DNA from: an uncultured Nitrospirota bacterium
GTDB lineage: Bacteria > Nitrospinota > Nitrospinia > SZUA-224
Reading direction: 5' to 3'
Assembly (NCBI GenBank): GCA_913009285.1
Contig: CAJVYE010000024.1
Coordinates: 1-9,958 of the forward strand
DNA: 9,958 nucleotides
Below, piece after piece: positions 6,877 through 9,958 of this stretch. The notes beneath the pieces are model-generated. The model had not been told where the DNA came from and did no database searches. It saw nothing but the letters and a program-made list of their open reading frames with translations. The translations under genes and the position numbers were made by a program. Numbering within the stretch: the stretch's first letter is position 1; each line of letters starts with the position of its first letter.

Positions 6877-6904
6877 AATATAACCTTATGTTCCTTCTTG
6901 TCAA
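6877..6904 (-). promoter_or_regulatory. Promoter of the copper operon
   Basis: On the minus strand there is a perfect -35 TTGACA (6904-6899), a 16-nt spacer and the -10 TATATT (6882-6877). Transcription would start near 6870, inside the CsoR-type palindrome, giving a leader of about 65 nt before the YHS gene. Confidence 0.75.
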
Positions 6905-6973
6905 GTAAAAAGTGAAAAAACAGACTAAAATATACAACAAAATATACTACTGATTTCTTAAATTACAACAGGG

Positions 6974-7004
6974 AAAAACAGATAAATCTTTCTACATCTG
7001 TTTT
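6974..7004 (-). terminator. Candidate terminator downstream of dcd
   Basis: On the minus strand the perfect 9-bp arms AAAACAGAT / ATCTGTTTT (7004-6996 with 6983-6975) enclose a 12-nt loop and run into a TTTTT tract. The stem is AT-rich, so strength is uncertain. Placed between dcd and the copper promoter, it would keep dcd read-through out of the copper operon. Confidence 0.4.
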
Positions 7005-7154
7005 GTGTGGAAGGAATATTAGTATTTACTTAATAAATTCAATATGTTATTAGCTTTAAGAACCTAATTTATACCTCTTAAAGAAGATAGCCAACAACTT
7101 CATACCAAACTTATAGCTACAATATTAACCTCTGCGTCTAATATTTTGACGTAT
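7005..7154. other. AT-rich intergenic region
   Basis: No gene is visible. The only structure is a hairpin with the 8-bp arms CTTTAAGA (7054-7061) and TCTTAAAG (7076-7083) around a 14-nt loop. Confidence 0.35.
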
Positions 7155-7192
7155 GGCTTGCACAAAAATGGGAAATTATTTTTGCGCAAGCC
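7155..7192. repeat. 15-bp stem-loop just after dcd
   Basis: The arms 7155-7169 (GGCTTGCACAAAAAT) and 7178-7192 (ATTTTTGCGCAAGCC) pair at 14 of 15 positions around an 8-nt loop. It lies 9 nt beyond the dcd stop. No T-tract follows, so it may be a 3'-end protecting or repeat element rather than a simple terminator. Its left flank TTGACGTATGGCTT recurs in near-identical form at 1216. Confidence 0.6.
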
Positions 7193-7200
7193 CTAAGACT

Positions 7201-7755
7201 TTATACCTTAGGAAGAGTCAGCTCTCTCTGTGCCTGATACTTCCCCTTTTTGTCTGCATAGGAGGTCTTGCATTCCTCATCACCCTCAAGGAATAACACC
7301 TGTGCAATACCCTCGTTGGCATATATCTTTGCAGGAAGAGGAGAGGTATTCGATACCTCCATTGTAATAAACCCTTCCCATTCTGGTTCAAGAGGGGTAA
7401 CATTGACTATAATGCCACATCTGGCATAGGTTGATTTTCCAACACATATGGTAAGGATATTGCGAGGTATCTTGAAATATTCCACACTCCTCCCTAATAT
7501 AAAGGAATTGGGTGGGATAATGCAGTGATCACCTTTCTCCTCTATAAAGGAATTGTGGACAATGGCCTTGGGGTCAATAATCCCTTTGCCATTTTTATTG
7601 AATATCTTGAACTCATCTGCTATTCGAATGTCATAGCCGTAGGAGGATAGGCCATAGGATATCTTATTATCCCTGATCTGTCTCTCCTCAAAGGGGTCTA
7701 TCATCCCCTTCTCTTTCGCCATATTGATGATCCAGACATCAGGTTTTATTGGCAT
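7201..7755 (-). CDS. dcd: dCTP deaminase Dcd (184 aa)
   Basis: Dcd is a cytoplasmic trimeric enzyme that deaminates dCTP to dUTP, the source of dUMP for thymidylate. The N-terminal [16 protein letters not shown] (37-52), [16 protein letters not shown] (79-94) and [19 protein letters not shown] (106-124) are characteristic of the 184-190 residue bacterial type. Glu133 in the [17 protein letters not shown] block is the expected catalytic acid. [10 protein letters not shown] near the C-terminus completes the nucleotide lid. It is full length. ATG 7755 follows a GGAG ribosome binding site that lies at the edge of a palindromic repeat. It sits downstream of the ribonucleotide reductase, which fits a shared role in dNTP supply. 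A bifunctional deaminase/dUTPase is possible but not indicated. Confidence 0.95.
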   Translation of the reverse strand: MPIKPDVWIINMAKEKGMIDPFEERQIRDNKISYGLSSYGYDIRIADEFKIFNKNGKGIIDPKAIVHNSFIEEKGDHCIIPPNSFILGRSVEYFKIPRNILTICVGKSTYARCGIIVNVTPLEPEWEGFITMEVSNTSPLPAKIYANEGIAQVLFLEGDEECKTSYADKKGKYQAQRELTLPKV

Positions 7756-7770
7756 GATTCGTTTCTCCTA

Positions 7771-7788
7771 CGCAGGCTAAAGCCTGCG
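7771..7788. repeat. REP-like palindrome CGCAGGCT-AA-AGCCTGCG
   Basis: The perfect 8-bp arms enclose a 2-nt loop, with GGCTACC following. This GTAGCCGCAGGCTTTAGCCTGCG type of palindrome is common as dispersed intergenic repeats in many environmental bacteria. It lies directly upstream of the dcd ribosome binding site and may shape its translation. Confidence 0.65.
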
Positions 7789-7832
7789 GCTACCGTTACC
7801 AAACATACTTTTAAATTGGACGATTCTTTCAT

Positions 7833-7900
7833 GTCGGGCGAGACGCCCGACCTACTATTGGGTGAATTATCAATTTTTATAGTAGGATAGGCGTCTCGCC
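7833..7900. repeat. REP-like inverted repeat pair between nrdJ and dcd
   Basis: The left unit GTCGGGCG-AGA-CGCCCGAC (7833-7851) is itself a perfect 8-bp hairpin. The larger arms 7837-7857 and 7880-7900 (GGCGAGACGCC...CCTACTA and its complement) pair at 18 of 21 positions around 22 nt. The AGTAGG...GGCGTCTCGCC type recurs widely as an intergenic repeat. It begins 10 nt after the nrdJ stop and could stabilise or attenuate that mRNA. Confidence 0.7.
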
Positions 7901-7909
7901 TGTCCTCAC

Positions 7910-9958
7910 TTAACTGCACTTTGAGTATCCGCATGATCTACAGAGGAGACATCCGTCAGCAAGCTCAAGGAGATTTCCACAGTCAGGGCAGACTCCAGAA
8001 TTGTACATGGCCACCATGGTTTCAGTGTAGGGGTGATCTTCTTGATCATCACTACTATAGGCCAAATCTTGCTTTCGCCCTTGAGGAGGAGAAGTAATCT
8101 TAGACTTGAGACCCCTATCTGCTATATATCTATCAATGGCCTTCCCAATAGCATCAGAACATGATAGTATCTTACTCCCATTCTCCCATGAAGGGAGATG
8201 GCAACTTATACCGGTGAGCTGCTTTGTAATGGATTCTGGTTCTATATTGGATCTCAGCGCCAGGGAGACCAATCTCCCTATGGCCTCGGATTGGGATGCT
8301 GCACATCCCCCTGCCTTTCCCATCCTGGTAAAGATCTCGAATGGTAGCCCCTCATCACACTCATTAATGGTAACATAGAGATTACCGCAGCCTGTCTCTA
8401 TTCTCTGGGTGCTACCCTTTGTCACTGTTGGACGGGGCCTCGGTGTTATTCTTTCTGATACTGAATACTCCTTAGTCATTAGTCGTTGGCTATTTGCATT
8501 CTGCCTTGTACCTTGCCCCTTGCCCCTTGTACCTTCCACACTAAGTACCTGTTCCTCCCTGCTTCCATCCCGGTATATGGTGACTCCCTTGCAGCCCATA
8601 TGGTATGCCTGCATATAGACCTCTCTTACGTCCTCAACCGTGGCAGAATGAGGAAAGTTCACAGTCTTTGAAACTGCGTTATCAGTGTATCTCTGGAAGA
8701 CAGATTGCATCTTTATATGCCATGTAGGTGTAATGTCGTGTGCAGTAACAAAGAGTCTGCATATATCCTCTGGGATCCCGGATATACCGCAGAGATTCCC
8801 CTTCTTTGCAATCTCCTTCATCAGCTCCTTAGAATAAAAGCCCCTCTCCGCAGCTATCCTCTCAAATACAGGATGTACTTCTACCAATTCATCGTTATCC
8901 ATAACATGCCGTACATATGAAACAGCAAATATGGGTTCTATCCCGCTGGAGCAGTTAGCTATAATGCTGAGGGTACCAGTAGGTGCAATAGTCGTGGTAG
9001 TGGCATTACGAGGTCTTAATTTACCTTGAACATCATAGACACTCCCATCGAAATTGGGAAAAGCACCTCTTTGCTCTGCGAGAACAACAGATGCCTTCTT
9101 AGATTCATCCGAGATAAAGAACATAACCTCTTTAGCTATGGTAATCGCCTCATCAGAGTCATAGGTGATCCCAAGGTTTATGAGCATATCTGCAAAGCCC
9201 ATCACACCCAATCCGATCTTTCTATTCCCTTTAGTCATCTCCCCTATCTTCTTGAGGGGATATTCATTCTTATCAATAACATTATCAAGGAAATGGACCG
9301 CAGTATGTACAGACCTTGAGAGCTTATCATAGTCTATCACACAACCGGTCGATCCTCCATTCCCAGACATAGATTTACGGGTAAGCATCTTTGAAAGGTT
9401 GATCGATCCGAGGTTACAGGATTCGTATGGGAGAAGGGGTTGTTCTCCGCATGGATTAGTACTCTCTATCTCACCTACCCCCGCCTTAGGATTATCTATA
9501 TTAATTTCATCTTTATCTTTTGAAACAAGAACCGCAAGGATCACACTATCCGGGGTAAATTCTACGTCATTGCTTGCATATACGATTACATCTCCGGTTG
9601 CTTTCTTTAGTCCCTCAGCTACTCTTTTCGGCACTCCTATCCTCGGTTCATCTCTAAGCACAATTGTTTCTATCTTTTCCCGCGGGTAATTAAGTTTTTT
9701 AATTGACTCCAAGCATTTTTTTAATCCCCGCTTTCTCCCAAGCGTAGGAATTACGAATGAAACAGTCGGTAATTCGTGAGCCACCCTATAATCGTGTAAA
9801 TACTTACTATTAAGCGGTTGAAATCCAAATGCCTTGTCAAAATGGTAATTGCTCTTTTCCTTATTCCCTAATTTCCAATATGCCCAATAAAGCAATTCGT
9901 GAGGAAGATTCGTGTAATGTGAAAGATCGTTTGCGTAAAAATTGCTGTGCGGTATAGC
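7910..9958 (-). CDS. nrdJ: Class II ribonucleotide reductase NrdJ (C-terminal part) in a chimeric frame
   Basis: Residues from about 129 of the 661-aa frame (counted from a TTG at 9895) are adenosylcobalamin-dependent ribonucleotide reductase, which makes dNDPs or dNTPs. Visible are GEIESTNPCGEQPLLPYESC (141-160) with the active-site N147, C149 and E151 and redox-partner C160, NLGSINLSKM, GLGVMGFADML, APTGTLSIIANCSSGIEP (304-321), then CKGVTIYRDGSREEQ. A variable linker (451-487) leads to a TSCPD domain (TGCGNLYVTI to about 590) and a C-terminal cysteine cluster (CPDCG, C649, CRSCGYSKCS) that relays electrons. The N-terminal half of the barrel, with the first redox cysteine and cobalamin contacts, is missing and replaced by glycosyltransferase sequence. 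The frame has no stop up to 9958. Dcd lies downstream. Confidence 0.85.
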   Translation of the reverse strand, partial: AIPHSNFYANDLSHYTNLPHELLYWAYWKLGNKEKSNYHFDKAFGFQPLNSKYLHDYRVAHELPTVSFVIPTLGRKRGLKKCLESIKKLNYPREKIETIVLRDEPRIGVPKRVAEGLKKATGDVIVYASNDVEFTPDSVILAVLVSKDKDEINIDNPKAGVGEIESTNPCGEQPLLPYESCNLGSINLSKMLTRKSMSGNGGSTGCVIDYDKLSRSVHTAVHFLDNVIDKNEYPLKKIGEMTKGNRKIGLGVMGFADMLINLGITYDSDEAITIAKEVMFFISDESKKASVVLAEQRGAFPNFDGSVYDVQGKLRPRNATTTTIAPTGTLSIIANCSSGIEPIFAVSYVRHVMDNDELVEVHPVFERIAAERGFYSKELMKEIAKKGNLCGISGIPEDICRLFVTAHDITPTWHIKMQSVFQRYTDNAVSKTVNFPHSATVEDVREVYMQAYHMGCKGVTIYRDGSREEQVLSVEGTRGKGQGTRQNANSQRLMTKEYSVSERITPRPRPTVTKGSTQRIETGCGNLYVTINECDEGLPFEIFTRMGKAGGCAASQSEAIGRLVSLALRSNIEPESITKQLTGISCHLPSWENGSKILSCSDAIGKAIDRYIADRGLKSKITSPPQGRKQDLAYSSDDQEDHPYTETMVAMYNSGVCPDCGNLLELADGCLLCRSCGYSKCS
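8504..8538. repeat. Heptamer tandem repeat inside nrdJ
   Basis: Units of 7 nt, CCTTGTA-CCTTGCC-CCTTGCC-CCTTGTA-CCTTCCA, run head to tail inside the coding frame and specify a Gly/Arg/Lys/Gln-rich linker (GTRGKGQGTR) between the catalytic barrel and the TSCPD domain. Because 7 is not a multiple of 3, gain or loss of one unit would shift the frame. Confidence 0.7.
9512..9958 (-). other. Family 2 glycosyltransferase fragment, misjoined to nrdJ
   Basis: From the right edge the frame reads a TPR-like stretch (SHYTNLPHELLYWAYWKLG, then EKSNYHFDKAFGFQP). It continues into the GT-A nucleotide-sugar binding start PTVSFVIPTLGRKRGL, CLESIKKLNYPREKIETIVL and GDVIVYASNDVEFTPDS, where SND occupies the place of a DxD-type metal site. 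The frame is open beyond 9958, so TTG 9895 is not the true start; the gene begins outside the window. The acceptor domain and C-terminus are absent because reductase sequence takes over near 9511. The function would be transfer of a sugar to a cell-surface polymer, with substrate unknown. Confidence 0.7.

Noticed and set aside
7746..7934. Minus-strand 62-aa frame between nrdJ and dcd
   Set aside because: It consists mainly of translated palindromic repeats and overlaps the nrdJ stop; no ribosome binding site or family resemblance.
1..9958. CRISPR array, tRNA or rRNA
   Set aside because: I see no regularly spaced direct repeats, cloverleaf or conserved rRNA segments on either strand.

Overview
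The window is a fragment of a moderately AT-rich bacterial genome. It looks like a complete metagenomic contig, because its left end carries Illumina adapter sequence and its right end appears misjoined. No rRNA, tRNA or CRISPR array is visible, so taxonomy stays open. A class II (B12-dependent) ribonucleotide reductase, a dCTP deaminase of the KSTYAR type and many short palindromic intergenic repeats would fit an uncultivated environmental lineage, but this is a weak inference. All well-supported genes lie on the minus strand.

Left end (1-1290): 1-82 is flow-cell oligo plus P5 adapter, followed by the first residues of a CPA2/Kef-type cation:proton antiporter cut off by the adapter. Next come a frameshifted unknown gene (387-637) and an intergenic stretch dense in inverted repeats, dominated by a 188-bp imperfect palindrome (756-943). 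A short plus-strand ORF (1088-1219) with a good ribosome binding site looks like the beginning of a truncated ureohydrolase-type gene.

Cassette 1 (1289-2687): three tightly coupled genes encode a TIGR04255-family protein, a small unknown protein with a possible HicB-like portion, and a HicA-like toxin candidate. This is the best candidate for an undescribed system in the window, possibly a three-part toxin-antitoxin or defence cassette.

Cassette 2 (2986-6904): a copper-response operon runs, in transcription order, as a strong sigma70-like promoter with a CsoR-type palindrome at the start site, a 53-aa YHS protein, thiol peroxidase Tpx, Cu(I)-exporting ATPase CopA with two metal-binding domains, and a membrane-anchored cupredoxin. 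Together they would sense, bind and export copper and deal with peroxide stress.

Right end (7201-9958): dCTP deaminase sits downstream of the C-terminal two-thirds of a class II ribonucleotide reductase, so two steps of deoxynucleotide supply lie side by side. They are separated by two palindromic repeat elements. The reductase frame runs without a stop into a family 2 glycosyltransferase fragment that leaves the window. This is most likely an assembly chimera joined near 9511.
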